The notes under the pieces: generated by a model
Seen by the model: only the letters and a program-made list of their open reading frames with translations
What the model was told of the DNA's origin: nothing
Database searches by the model: none
Position numbers and translations under genes: made by a program
Shown here: positions 42,598-50,850 of the stretch, in pieces
Layout of the letters: every line of letters starts with the position of its first letter
Position numbering within the stretch: position 1 is the stretch's first letter
Source of the DNA: an uncultured Ruminiclostridium sp.
GTDB taxonomy: Bacteria > Bacillota > Clostridia > Oscillospirales > Ruminococcaceae
DNA length: 64,000 nucleotides
NCBI GenBank assembly: GCA_934454635.1
Contig: CAKSFR010000006.1
Location: 62,001-126,000, forward strand
Direction of reading: 5' to 3'

Positions 42598-43575
42598 ATG
42601 CCAATGGGTGTCAAGAGAAAAAGCAACTGGTATATCTACGTTATTACTCTTATCGTTTCGTTTATCGTTCTGGGCTTTTTTGTGAGCAGTATATGGGATT
42701 CGCTTTTCCCCGCGTCGAAGGACGCAGGCTCATATACCGTCGGAGGCGCGGACTATCGGCCGAGCGCGGAGGTTCAGACGACCGTTCTTCTTATGCTTTC
42801 AGAAATGAAGGCGGGAACTCCGAAATATTATATGCTCATGCACTATTACCCGCGGCAGGATTCCGTGGTTTTTGCAGCGCTCCCCGAAAATATGCGCGTG
42901 GAATACGGCGGGAACACGGGCAGTCTTTACGAAATGTACGACAACTTCGGCGCGGCTGCCGTCATGGGCGGAATAAAGAACACGCTAGGCATAGAGTGCG
43001 ACAACTATATAAAGTTCGACCGCCTTTCGTTTATTGACTTTGTTGACCTGACAGGAACAGTTTATGTGAATGTTCCGTCGGATATTACCGAACAGAAGGT
43101 CGAAACCGTTCTTGTTACCGAAATTGTTGATGTTGACGGGGAAGAGCAGGAGGTAACGCGGCAGAAGCAGGAAACCGTTGATAAGGTGATTTTCCCTGCG
43201 GGAACGCAGTACTTCGACGGCGAAACGCTCTACAGCTATCTTGTTTATCCTTTCGGAAAGGGCGCGGATTATACGCTTGCGATACACGGCTCGGCGGCTA
43301 TGAATATGGTGAACCGAAATTTCCGAAACCTTTCCTCGACCGAGCTTCAGACGCGCGCCGAAAAGCTTCTCGGCAGCACGGATACGGACTTCACGTTCAG
43401 CGATTATACCGATTATCAGTCCGTACTTCTTTATACAAGCGAGAACAGCATAAATCCCTGCGAATATTACATACCCTACGGAGAAACTGACGGCGGATAT
43501 TTCGTTATCGCGGCGAACTCGATAAACACGATACGCGACCGCTTCGGAATGACGCAGTTAGAGGCGGCGCAGTAG
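42598..43575 (+). CDS. LytR-CpsA-Psr-like membrane-anchored protein, 325 aa
   Basis: A short basic N-terminus and one membrane span (about residues 10-32) put the rest outside. The exported domain resembles LCP transferases, which attach teichoic acids or polysaccharides to peptidoglycan: LPENMRVEYGG, GAAAVMGGIKNTLGIECDNY and FIDFVDLTGTVYVNVPSDI follow the LCP order. Some catalytic Arg/Asp positions look changed, so it may be a divergent or inactive member. ATG 42598 follows AAAGG by seven bases; a second ATG is two codons on. Confidence 0.72.
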   Translation: MPMGVKRKSNWYIYVITLIVSFIVLGFFVSSIWDSLFPASKDAGSYTVGGADYRPSAEVQTTVLLMLSEMKAGTPKYYMLMHYYPRQDSVVFAALPENMRVEYGGNTGSLYEMYDNFGAAAVMGGIKNTLGIECDNYIKFDRLSFIDFVDLTGTVYVNVPSDITEQKVETVLVTEIVDVDGEEQEVTRQKQETVDKVIFPAGTQYFDGETLYSYLVYPFGKGADYTLAIHGSAAMNMVNRNFRNLSSTELQTRAEKLLGSTDTDFTFSDYTDYQSVLLYTSENSINPCEYYIPYGETDGGYFVIAANSINTIRDRFGMTQLEAAQ

Positions 43576-43604
43576 AAAGAACGGTGAACCCGGCAGGTGT
43601 TCAA

Positions 43605-43660
43605 AAAAAGAAAATAAAAAGAAAACAGCACGCAGTTTATACTGCGTGCTGTTGCTGTTT
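43605..43660. terminator. Bidirectional terminator
   Basis: AACAGCACGCAGT (43624-43636) and ACTGCGTGCTGTT (43641-43653) pair over 13 bp, with A-rich DNA to the left and T-rich to the right, ending both the LCP-like gene and rpsB-tsf. Confidence 0.92.
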
Positions 43661-43666
43661 TTTGAA

Positions 43667-44587
43667 TTACTTAACCATGGAAGCAACTTCGGAAGCGAAG
43701 TCGTCAACCTTCTTTTCAATGCCTTCGCCCTTTTCAAGACGAGCAAAAGCAACGACCTTTACGTTCTTGCCAACCGATGCGATGTGCTTAGCAACAGTTA
43801 CAGAGGGATCCTTAACGAAAGGCTGGTCGAGCAGGCAGATTTCTTCTGCGAACTTTCTCATTCTGCCTTCAACGATCTTTTCGAGAACGTTTTCGGGCTT
43901 GGGCTTCTTGGATTCAGCGTTTTCCTGCTTAACAAGGGCAAGCTGAACTTCCTTTTCAGCGTCGATTACGGAAGCGGGAACGTCAGCCTGGGAAATATAC
44001 TGAGGAGCGCTTGCGGTAATCTGGAGAAGAAGATCCTTAGCGAGAGCCTTAACTGCGTCGTCCTCGCTGTTATCGGATTCAAGCTTGATGATAGAACCGA
44101 TAATGGAACCGCCGCCGTTGTGAACGTATTCATAAATGTCGCCTGTCATTCTTACGAAGCGGCGGATCTGGATATTTTCACCGATAGTAGCAATTCTTTC
44201 GGTAAGAATATCGCCGATCTTTTCGGATTCGCCCGAGGGAACGATTTCCTTAAGGTCGTCGACGCTTGCTACGTCGTTTTCGAGGATAGTATCGGCAACC
44301 AACTCAACAAATTCAATAAATCTGTCGGTCTTTGCTGCGAAGTCGGTTTCAACGTTGACTTCAACGGCAACGCCGACCTTCTTAGCCTTATCTACCTTTG
44401 TATATACAAGTCCTTCAGCGGCAATTCTGCCGGACTTCTTAGCTGCCTTTGCAAGACCCTTTTCGCGAAGATACTTTATAGCGGCGTCAACATCGCCGTT
44501 TGTTTCTTCAAGCGCTCTCTTGCAGTCCATCATACCGCAGTTTGTGAGTTCCTTTAACTGCTTTACGTCCTGTGCTGTAATAGCCAT
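43667..44587 (-). CDS. tsf: Elongation factor Ts, 306 aa
   Basis: Guanine nucleotide exchange factor for EF-Tu. The N-terminal UBA-like domain has VKQLKELTNCGMMDCKRAL, then YLREKG and the core with VEVNVETDFAAKTDRF, the EF-Tu contact. Length is normal. It follows rpsB by 33 bp as in most bacteria. Confidence 0.98.
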   Translation of the reverse strand: MAITAQDVKQLKELTNCGMMDCKRALEETNGDVDAAIKYLREKGLAKAAKKSGRIAAEGLVYTKVDKAKKVGVAVEVNVETDFAAKTDRFIEFVELVADTILENDVASVDDLKEIVPSGESEKIGDILTERIATIGENIQIRRFVRMTGDIYEYVHNGGGSIIGSIIKLESDNSEDDAVKALAKDLLLQITASAPQYISQADVPASVIDAEKEVQLALVKQENAESKKPKPENVLEKIVEGRMRKFAEEICLLDQPFVKDPSVTVAKHIASVGKNVKVVAFARLEKGEGIEKKVDDFASEVASMVK

Positions 44588-44620
44588 TGCAATTTTCTCC
44601 TTTATATTATTCCTGAGTAA

Positions 44621-45364
44621 TTATTCAGCGTTTGCTTCTGTAGCAGGCTCTGCTTCTTCGCCGGTAACTTCAGCTTCAGCGGTACCCTGGCGAGCAGCGA
44701 TAATAGCGTCAGCCATTGCGCCTGCGATAAGCTTAACCGCGCGGATAGCGTCGTCGTTTCCGGGAATTACATAGTCGATTTCATCGGGGTCGCAGTTTGT
44801 ATCTACGATAGCGACAACCGGGATACCGAGCTTCTTTGCTTCAGCAACCGCGATCTTTTCCTTGCGGGGGTCAACTACGAATAAAGCGCCGGGGAGCTTC
44901 TTCATGTTCTTGATGCCGCCCATGAACTTTTCAAGCTTTTCGATTTCGAGGTTGAGCTGTGTAACTTCTTTCTTGGGGAGCAGGTCGAATGTTCCGTCTG
45001 CTTCCATAGCTCTGAGCTGTTCAAGACGCTTGATTCTGTTCTGAATGGTCTTGAAGTTGGTCATCATACCGCCGAGCCATCTTGCGTTTACATAGTGAGC
45101 GTTTGCACGTTCAGCTTCTTCCTTAACGGAATCGGCAGCCTGCTTCTTTGTTCCTACGAAAAGAACCTCGCCGCCCTCGGACGCAACGTTGAAGATGAAG
45201 TTATAAGCTTCGTCGAGCTTCTTAACCGTCTTCTGAAGGTCGATGATGTAGATGCCGTTTCTTTCTGTGAAAATGTACGGAGCCATTTTCGGGTTCCAGC
45301 GTCTTGTCTGGTGACCGAAATGTACACCGGCTTCAAGAAGCTGCTTCATTGATACTACTGCCAT
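44621..45364 (-). CDS. rpsB: 30S ribosomal protein S2, 247 aa
   Basis: S2 starts [19 protein letters not shown] and has [18 protein letters not shown] and [19 protein letters not shown] chose ATG 45364, eight bases after AGGAGG. The C-terminus carries a Glu/Ala-rich tail. Codon use is strongly biased, as expected for a highly expressed gene. Confidence 0.98.
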   Translation of the reverse strand: MAVVSMKQLLEAGVHFGHQTRRWNPKMAPYIFTERNGIYIIDLQKTVKKLDEAYNFIFNVASEGGEVLFVGTKKQAADSVKEEAERANAHYVNARWLGGMMTNFKTIQNRIKRLEQLRAMEADGTFDLLPKKEVTQLNLEIEKLEKFMGGIKNMKKLPGALFVVDPRKEKIAVAEAKKLGIPVVAIVDTNCDPDEIDYVIPGNDDAIRAVKLIAGAMADAIIAARQGTAEAEVTGEEAEPATEANAE

Positions 45365-45515
45365 GGTAGTGTCCTCCTGTTTTTTTGGTTTTTGTTCCTC
45401 CGACGCGCTCGCCGACCCAAGCCGCTTTCGCGGCACCGCAGGGACGTATACCCGCCGTGTGGATTGTCGATAATGCCGACCTAATTATTATATCATACTT
45501 CCCTCTTTTTTACAA
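45365..45515 (-). promoter_or_regulatory. rpsB promoter and structured leader
   Basis: On the minus strand TTGTAA (45515-45510), 17-base spacer and TGA-TATAAT (45495-45487) give an extended -10 promoter. The ~115-base leader includes a GCCGC-gaaa-GCGGC hairpin (a GNRA tetraloop) and could be an S2-binding autoregulatory leader, which is inferred from position only. Confidence 0.65.
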
Positions 45516-45530
45516 CAATTTTCTTTTCGG

Positions 45531-45818
45531 CTATTTAAACAAATTTTTGAGCTTTCCACCGAAGCTTTTTGTTTGATTGGGAAAATCGCAGCTTACCAGA
45601 ATGGCGTCCTCGCCTATTATTTCAATGTCGCTCCAGCAGACCGTAAGGTCCTCCTCTCTGCCGAACAGACCGAAAAAGCGGCTTTTTCCGCATATCACAA
45701 GCTTGCATATTTTCGCCGTGCACGAATCAAACTCGATATCGTCCGCATACCCCATTCGCCTGCCGCTGCGGATATTTATGATTTCCTTGCATTTCAGATC
45801 CTCGTATCTGCAAATCAT
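45531..45818 (-). CDS. YlmC/YmxH family PRC-barrel protein, 95 aa
   Basis: A single PRC-barrel domain: DLKCKEIINIRSGRRMGYADDIEFD, KLVICG and DIEIIGEDAILV are the family pattern. YlmC/YmxH proteins are conserved in spore-forming Firmicutes, often with unknown role. AGGTGTCG precedes the ATG. It suggests, but does not prove, that the host or its ancestors sporulate. Confidence 0.85.
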   Translation of the reverse strand: MICRYEDLKCKEIINIRSGRRMGYADDIEFDSCTAKICKLVICGKSRFFGLFGREEDLTVCWSDIEIIGEDAILVSCDFPNQTKSFGGKLKNLFK

Positions 45819-45991
45819 AACGACACCTCCCGCTATTTTTATTAAGGTATGCGGGATACGTCCGACAAATGCATAATTATACTTTATTATGTCGATTTCT
45901 TATGCGAAACCGCAATGCCAAAGTATAAAATGAAAAAAAGAGGCAAACATAAAAAAGCGGCGATGCCGAAATACATTTAAGGAGAAAATTT

Positions 45992-46177
45992 ATGAAAGTC
46001 AACATTATTCCCGGCTGTATAGCCTGTGAGACCTGCGTTTCGATATGTCCCGACGTGTTTGAAATAGGCGACGGTGGGCTTGCGGTCGTTAAGAATACGG
46101 ATGTTCCCGCCGAGCATGAGATTGCCGTTTTCGACGCTGCCGAATCCTGTCCCGTGAGCGTTATCAAGACAAAATAA
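45992..46177 (+). CDS. Ferredoxin, single 4Fe-4S type, 61 aa
   Basis: Small electron carrier. Cysteines in CIACETCVSICP and the distant SCPV follow the single-cluster ferredoxin pattern (three close ligands plus one remote; the remaining Cys may form a disulfide). Acidic, and length normal. AAGGAG precedes the ATG. It is transcribed alone. Confidence 0.92.
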   Translation: MKVNIIPGCIACETCVSICPDVFEIGDGGLAVVKNTDVPAEHEIAVFDAAESCPVSVIKTK

Positions 46178-46283
46178 AGCGCTTCTGCAACGCAAAAGTT
46201 CTTTTTTTATCGTAATTTGGCACGGTTTTTGGTCACGGTAAATCTTTTTTTTTAACATTTTGCACTAACTTTCCGTAAACGGC

Positions 46284-46312
46284 TTGAAATGGCGGCGGGA
46301 TTGTGTTATAAT
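46284..46312 (+). promoter_or_regulatory. Promoter of the SCP2-like gene
   Basis: TTGAAA (46284-46289), 17-base spacer, TGT-TATAAT (46304-46312, extended -10), 52 bases before the ATG. Confidence 0.82.
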
Positions 46313-46363
46313 ACGGTCAGTAAAAAGACCTGCATTTTTTGCAACGGAAAGGAAGGATACTCA

Positions 46364-47005
46364 ATGACATACGAAAAGATTTTTGCAGATTTAAAGAAAA
46401 CAATGATGAAGGCAGACGCGTCCGCTTTAGAGGGCAGCTTTGCTTTCCAGTGCTGCATCGAGGGTGAAGGTGCAGGTACGTTTTATATTGCTTTCGCAGA
46501 CGGCGTTTTAAGCGTTGAACCTTATGACTACGCAGACAACACCGCAACTTTCAAGGCTTCCGCAGACACCTACAAGAGCATTGTTTCAGGTAAGACCGAC
46601 GTTGCCGACGCTGTTGCTTCCGGCGCGCTCGTTGTTGAAGGAAACGAAGCTTCCTGCGCTGACATTCTCGGTTTCTTCGCAGGCAAGAAGGCTGCAAAGA
46701 AGCCCGCAGAAAAGGCTGCCGCTCCCAAGGCTGCAAAGCCCGCAGCTAAGAAGCCTGCTGCAAAGAAGCCCGAGGCAAAGCCTGCTGCTAAGATCGAAGC
46801 TCCCAAGGCTGCCGTTAAGGCTGAGGCTCCAAAGGCTGAAGCAAAGCCTGCTGTAAAGGCAGAAGCACCCAAGGCTCCCGCTAAGGCAGAAGCACCCAAG
46901 GCTCCCGCTAAGGCAGAAGCACCCAAGGCTCCCGCTAAGGCAGAAGCACCCAAGGCTGCTAAGCCCGCAGCAAAGGCTCCCGCAAAGAAGAACGGCAAGA
47001 AGTAA
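46364..47005 (+). CDS. SCP2-like domain fused to a histone H1-like Lys/Ala/Pro tail, 213 aa
   Basis: Residues 1-105 look like a small sterol-carrier/SCP2-type hydrophobic-pocket domain (FADLKKTMMKADAS, FYIAFADGVLSVEP, VSGKTDVADAVASGALVVEG). The rest, 106-213, is a very basic tail of Lys, Ala, Pro and Glu, with three perfect copies of the 27-base unit that encodes KAEAPKAPA. Such tails bind nucleic acid or acidic polymers in other bacteria; combined with SCP2 this is unusual. Codon use is strongly biased (AAG, GCT), suggesting high expression. ATG 46364 follows AAGGAAGGA. Confidence 0.75.
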   Translation: MTYEKIFADLKKTMMKADASALEGSFAFQCCIEGEGAGTFYIAFADGVLSVEPYDYADNTATFKASADTYKSIVSGKTDVADAVASGALVVEGNEASCADILGFFAGKKAAKKPAEKAAAPKAAKPAAKKPAAKKPEAKPAAKIEAPKAAVKAEAPKAEAKPAVKAEAPKAPAKAEAPKAPAKAEAPKAPAKAEAPKAAKPAAKAPAKKNGKK

Positions 47006-47027
47006 AAATACAAACGATATAAATGCG

Positions 47028-47063
47028 AAAGCCTCCGAATTAACGTTCGGAGGCTTTTGGTTT
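47028..47063 (+). terminator. Terminator after the SCP2-like gene
   Basis: AAAGCCTCCGAA (47028-47039) pairs with TTCGGAGGCTTT (47046-47057), followed by TGGTTTT. Confidence 0.88.
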
Positions 47064-47137
47064 TGCGTGGGCGGAGGTTATTAAAACGCCGCAGAATGCT
47101 GATTTCGTCAAAGCGGAAGACCTTGGCAGAATCGGTA

Positions 47138-48175
47138 TTATTCGCTGCCAAGCTCGGATTTCAGACGTTCATATTCGTTGTTGATAATCTGCATCATTTC
47201 GGTATCTCCGGCTTCCGTATCGGGATGATATGCTTTGGCTAGGCTTTTGTATCTTTTGTTGAGCTTTTCGAGCGTGTCGCAGCCTTGGAAAAATGACAAG
47301 CTGTGTTGACTGTTATCGCCCTGAACAGCTTCGTTCGCTGTACTTTCAAGTTTGAGAATTTCTTCATATACCGGTGTTAAATCCGCTATGTATTGTTGGA
47401 TTTCAACCGAAAACTGCTCTAACTTTTTTATTGTCACACCCCTGTCTATTATATTATCTGAGGTAAAGTTTTTTTGCATAGCCTTACTTTCAGTTTCGGT
47501 ATATTTCAAGTAACGCCGGGTTTCTGAAATGAAACTTTCAAGTTTTTTATCCTCTAGTTTTGCGCGGTGATATGTATCAATTATTTTTTCAACAAGGTCT
47601 TTTGCTTCACAGTAATATTCATCGTACTCATTTTTTCTTTCAATGAAATTTTCGTTGCTGAACATACTGTCTGTATCCGGCCGAGTATCTGATGGCAAAA
47701 ATTCAGGCTCTTCATCGTCGTCATCACTGCCTAAGACCGGATCCATGTAAGCTTTGCTCGCTTCGTTGCTCCAGTAATAATCTGCAGTTCCTTTTAGGTG
47801 CAGACCTATAAATAAAACGCAGGCAAGGACCAGTATTGCCCAAAACCAAACGGGTTCTTTATCTCTGAGAGCTGTCATGAATCCGACGCCGTTTTCGTCA
47901 ATGACCTTGGTTTCCAGCACATAGTATATGCCTGAAACCCATGTAAGTCCAAGAATGGTTTGAACAATTATACCTACTATGCGAAATCTCGTAAGCCAGT
48001 ATAGGAATAAAACTATAGCGGCACCGATTAGGAAAGAAAATACAACATGAATGCTGAAAATCGAGAATGAAAACAGGTATATTGAAAGCGCTATTATTGC
48101 TATAGCGTCATATACGACCATGCTGCAACAGCCTATGCCTACGCGCTGCGATATTGAAACGTTATTTTTTGACAT
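47138..48175 (-). CDS. Membrane-anchored protein with C-terminal J domain, 345 aa
   Basis: Four membrane spans occupy the first ~125 residues, then an acidic linker and a long coiled, charged region (~160-285). The last ~60 residues form a J domain with the HPD tripeptide in LNKRYKSLAKAYHPDTEAGD, the element that activates Hsp70 (DnaK). No Gly/Phe or zinc-finger parts exist, so it is a class III J-protein that would recruit DnaK to the membrane. Codon use is AT-richer than its neighbours, hinting at acquisition. Confidence 0.82.
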   Translation of the reverse strand: MSKNNVSISQRVGIGCCSMVVYDAIAIIALSIYLFSFSIFSIHVVFSFLIGAAIVLFLYWLTRFRIVGIIVQTILGLTWVSGIYYVLETKVIDENGVGFMTALRDKEPVWFWAILVLACVLFIGLHLKGTADYYWSNEASKAYMDPVLGSDDDDEEPEFLPSDTRPDTDSMFSNENFIERKNEYDEYYCEAKDLVEKIIDTYHRAKLEDKKLESFISETRRYLKYTETESKAMQKNFTSDNIIDRGVTIKKLEQFSVEIQQYIADLTPVYEEILKLESTANEAVQGDNSQHSLSFFQGCDTLEKLNKRYKSLAKAYHPDTEAGDTEMMQIINNEYERLKSELGSE

Positions 48176-48342
48176 ATTTATCCTCCGACATGAAAGTAAT
48201 TTCTAATAACAAAAGAACGCATTACAAGTATACAATATATTTTTTATAAAAGCAATATACAAAATACACAAATTATTTGTAATATTGAATCGGCATAATA
48301 AGCTGCTATATTGGGCGAAATAGAATTTTAAGGTGCAGTAAA

Positions 48343-48384
48343 AGTAAAAAAAATAAAAGCCCGATCGTAGTCGAACTTTTATTT
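48343..48384 (-). terminator. Terminator of the tRNA operon
   Basis: On the minus strand AAATAAAAG and CTTTTATTT flank a smaller TCG/CGA stem, followed by eight T residues. Confidence 0.7.
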
Positions 48385-48400
48385 ACGCTGAAAATTCAGA

Positions 48401-48485
48401 TGGTGGAAGCGGGTGGATTCGGACCACCGAAGCGAAACGCAACAGATTTACAGTCTGCCCCCTTTGGCCACTCGGGAACGCTTCC
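48401..48485 (-). tRNA. tRNA-Tyr (anticodon GUA)
   Basis: On the minus strand GGAAGCG pairs with CGCTTCC; the anticodon loop reads CTGTAAA, a long variable arm is present and CCA is encoded. It shares a promoter with tRNA-Thr, which lies 77 bp upstream. Confidence 0.96.
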
Positions 48486-48562
48486 GCATATTAAGTTCTT
48501 GTTGCCAAGAACGTTCCTGCTGAAATCAGCAGTCAATTTATATCACCGTATAAAACGGAGAA

Positions 48563-48638
48563 TGGAGCTGGTGGACGGACTCGAACCCCCGACCTGCTGA
48601 TTACAAATCAGCTGCTCTACCAACTGAGCTACACCAGC
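48563..48638 (-). tRNA. tRNA-Thr (anticodon UGU)
   Basis: On the minus strand GCTGGTG pairs with CACCAGC; the anticodon loop reads TTTGTAA, the T loop GTTCGAGTC is standard and CCA is encoded. Confidence 0.97.
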
Positions 48639-48656
48639 GCTCTTGATTGCTTAATT

Positions 48657-48685
48657 ATTATATCACGCAGGGACGGGTTTGTCAA
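48657..48685 (-). promoter_or_regulatory. Promoter of the tRNA-Thr/tRNA-Tyr operon
   Basis: On the minus strand TTGACA (48685-48680), 17-base spacer, TGA-TATAAT (48665-48657), about 19 bases upstream of tRNA-Thr. Confidence 0.9.
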
Positions 48686-48778
48686 GCATTATTTTTATTT
48701 TTTTAAAAATTGTTATTTTTCAACAAAAAATTCGATTTCTCACGGCAAAAACAACGCACAGTGTACACAAAAACGCAA

Positions 48779-49744
48779 TCAAATAAAAAATCCCGCTAAC
48801 ATTGCCGCAAGTCCGAAAAGAAAAGCGGGGTTTTTCAGAATTATTGCCGCACATTCGCTGCCGCGCGGAGCAGAAGCAGTCTTTTCAAATTTAAGCAGCC
48901 CCATTATCAGCGCCGCAGCTATTGCGACAAGCCCCGCCGGGAACATGAAAGCCGAAACCGCGGACACAGCCTGCGTAAACACGTTTTCTTCAGGTGCATA
49001 ATTCGAGAATGTCACGATAAAATTATTCAGCGCGTGCAGGATTATCGTCGGGATAATCGAGTTTCTGCGTATCGCGATAACGGCGTAGAAAAAACCAAGC
49101 AGAGCCGCATACGCGAACTGGTCAAAATTCCCGTGATAAAGCCCGAAAACAAGTCCGCTCATGAGAGCGGCGGCAAGATCACCGAATTTCCTTATGGGTT
49201 TAAGCAGCAGCTCGCGAAAGACATATTCCTCGCAAATAGGCGCAATAATGCAGATACACACCGCGAAAAAGGCGAACTGCGCCGTGTTCGCGGGGTTCAT
49301 TCCCTCGAACGCTTCGGGTATTTTGCCCGTACCGAAAATGCGGTCGATAACCCTGTTGATAAGCTGCGTCAGAAGCGTGCCCAGCGAGCCCGCGCTTACT
49401 CCCGCGAGAAACAGGATAACGCTCTCAAGCGGCTTTTTTGCATACCGGGTCTGCGGAATAAAGTCGGCGCATTCTTTTCTGAACATTGCGGTGAGAATTA
49501 TCAGCGGGAACGTGTATGCCGAGATCTCGTTGAGAAGCATTGCCATTATATAGTAGGCGTCGCTTTCGTCGGGTGTCACGCCGATGAGCACAAAAATGAT
49601 AAACGAAAAGAAAAAGGGCGCGAGAACGGAGTTTATCACAAGCACAAGCATTCCCAGCCCGAAGCGGTACGCCGAGTTTTTCAGCTCCGAAATATTATGC
49701 GCTGTATTTGACGATATATCGTTATTTTTTCCGAAAAGCTGCAC
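48779..49744 (-). CDS. CPBP family intramembrane metalloprotease, 321 aa
   Basis: Membrane protein with about eight spans. CAAX-protease/bacteriocin-processing motifs: EEYVFRELLL (Glu-Glu-x3-Arg), FGLYHGNFDQF and a final ILHALNNFI supply the metal-binding Glu and His. It starts with GTG at 49744 after GGGGGAG. It is 24 bp downstream of a second CPBP gene; such pairs may process peptides or protect against bacteriocins, but the substrate is unknown. Confidence 0.9.
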   Translation of the reverse strand: MQLFGKNNDISSNTAHNISELKNSAYRFGLGMLVLVINSVLAPFFFSFIIFVLIGVTPDESDAYYIMAMLLNEISAYTFPLIILTAMFRKECADFIPQTRYAKKPLESVILFLAGVSAGSLGTLLTQLINRVIDRIFGTGKIPEAFEGMNPANTAQFAFFAVCICIIAPICEEYVFRELLLKPIRKFGDLAAALMSGLVFGLYHGNFDQFAYAALLGFFYAVIAIRRNSIIPTIILHALNNFIVTFSNYAPEENVFTQAVSAVSAFMFPAGLVAIAAALIMGLLKFEKTASAPRGSECAAIILKNPAFLFGLAAMLAGFFI

Positions 49745-49768
49745 GGCGCTCCCCCCTATTTTTTAATA

Positions 49769-50836
49769 TTATGAAAACAGTCCGCCGATAAGCTTCGCCG
49801 ATACGCCCGCAAATGCGTCTATTATAAGCAGTACGGCGATAAGCGACGGCGCGGTAAAAATCAGAATACACGCTTTTTTTGCGTTTGAAACCTCGCCCCA
49901 GACCTTTGGCACTTTATATCTTCTGATTTGTTTTATTTTCATTACAGCGTGTATCACGCCGATAAACATGAGCAGAAGCGCGCAAACGACGAATATCCCG
50001 AAAAACACCACGGGGAACATTTCGTTGTCGGGAATTTCTTCGTTTCCGCCGCTTAAAACGTAATTCTGAACGGCAGGCGTCGTCATAAGCAGCAGGAGAA
50101 TGCCCGAAATGCTGTTGAAAATGGCATGGATTATCGTTGTGGCGAAAACCGAGTTTGTGACGTTCGCGATATAGCCGAGAGCAATGCCGATCGCGGCGGC
50201 ATAGAAGCACTGGCTGAAATTCCCGTGATACAGCCCGAAAAGAATGCCCGTAACGAATATCGAAAGCCCGTTCCCGTAGGGCTTCAGCGCGTCCATAAGC
50301 ACTCCGCGGAAGATAAATTCCTCAAAAACAGGCGCGATTACCGCGAGCGTGAAAAGCAGATACCACGCGCTCGCCATGTTCGGCGGCTGAATCGAGGACA
50401 TTGTGTTGAACGAATCGTTCAGATCGCTTCCCGCAGTGACAAGAAACGAAATCACGATCGTGGCTATGTTTACGAGCTGTCCAAGCCCGTAAACCGCCGT
50501 GAAATTTCCGACCGCCTTCGCGCAGCGCTTCGGCACGCGGTAAACCGCTTTCAGCTTAGCGCAGCCGTTCCTGAAAAAGCCGAACATTCCCGCCGCTATC
50601 ACCGACGGGAGGATTTGCAGGAAAAGCGCCGAAAGCATGAGATGACCGATATAGAGCGCGGTTTCGGACAATTTCCCGCCGAAAAATACGAGAAAGGCGC
50701 TTATCGCTGCCTGTGCGACGGCGCGCAAAGCAAAGCTGACCGCCACAAAAAGTCCTGTTTTGAATGCGGTTTTTCGGTATTCGGTCATGCAGTCGGGAGC
50801 GGAAAGTTCGGTTCCGAGATTTTCGTTTTCTGTCAT
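49769..50836 (-). CDS. CPBP family intramembrane metalloprotease, 355 aa
   Basis: A paralogue of the downstream gene with the same motifs: EEFIFRGVLMDAL, FGLYHGNFSQC and TTIIHAIFNS, in about eight spans. I chose ATG 50836, nine bases after GGAGA; the longer frame lacks a ribosome binding site. It begins 14 bp after the glmU stop, so the three genes form one leftward transcript. Confidence 0.9.
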   Translation of the reverse strand: MTENENLGTELSAPDCMTEYRKTAFKTGLFVAVSFALRAVAQAAISAFLVFFGGKLSETALYIGHLMLSALFLQILPSVIAAGMFGFFRNGCAKLKAVYRVPKRCAKAVGNFTAVYGLGQLVNIATIVISFLVTAGSDLNDSFNTMSSIQPPNMASAWYLLFTLAVIAPVFEEFIFRGVLMDALKPYGNGLSIFVTGILFGLYHGNFSQCFYAAAIGIALGYIANVTNSVFATTIIHAIFNSISGILLLLMTTPAVQNYVLSGGNEEIPDNEMFPVVFFGIFVVCALLLMFIGVIHAVMKIKQIRRYKVPKVWGEVSNAKKACILIFTAPSLIAVLLIIDAFAGVSAKLIGGLFS

Positions 50837-50850
50837 TTTTGTTCTCCGAT

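Noticed and set aside
46859..46957. Direct repeats as a possible CRISPR array
   Set aside because: The 27-base units are contiguous, in frame and code for KAEAPKAPA in a low-complexity tail; there are no spacers.
48400..48600. 66-codon plus-strand open frame
   Set aside because: It overlaps tRNA-Tyr and part of tRNA-Thr on the other strand and has no ribosome binding site.
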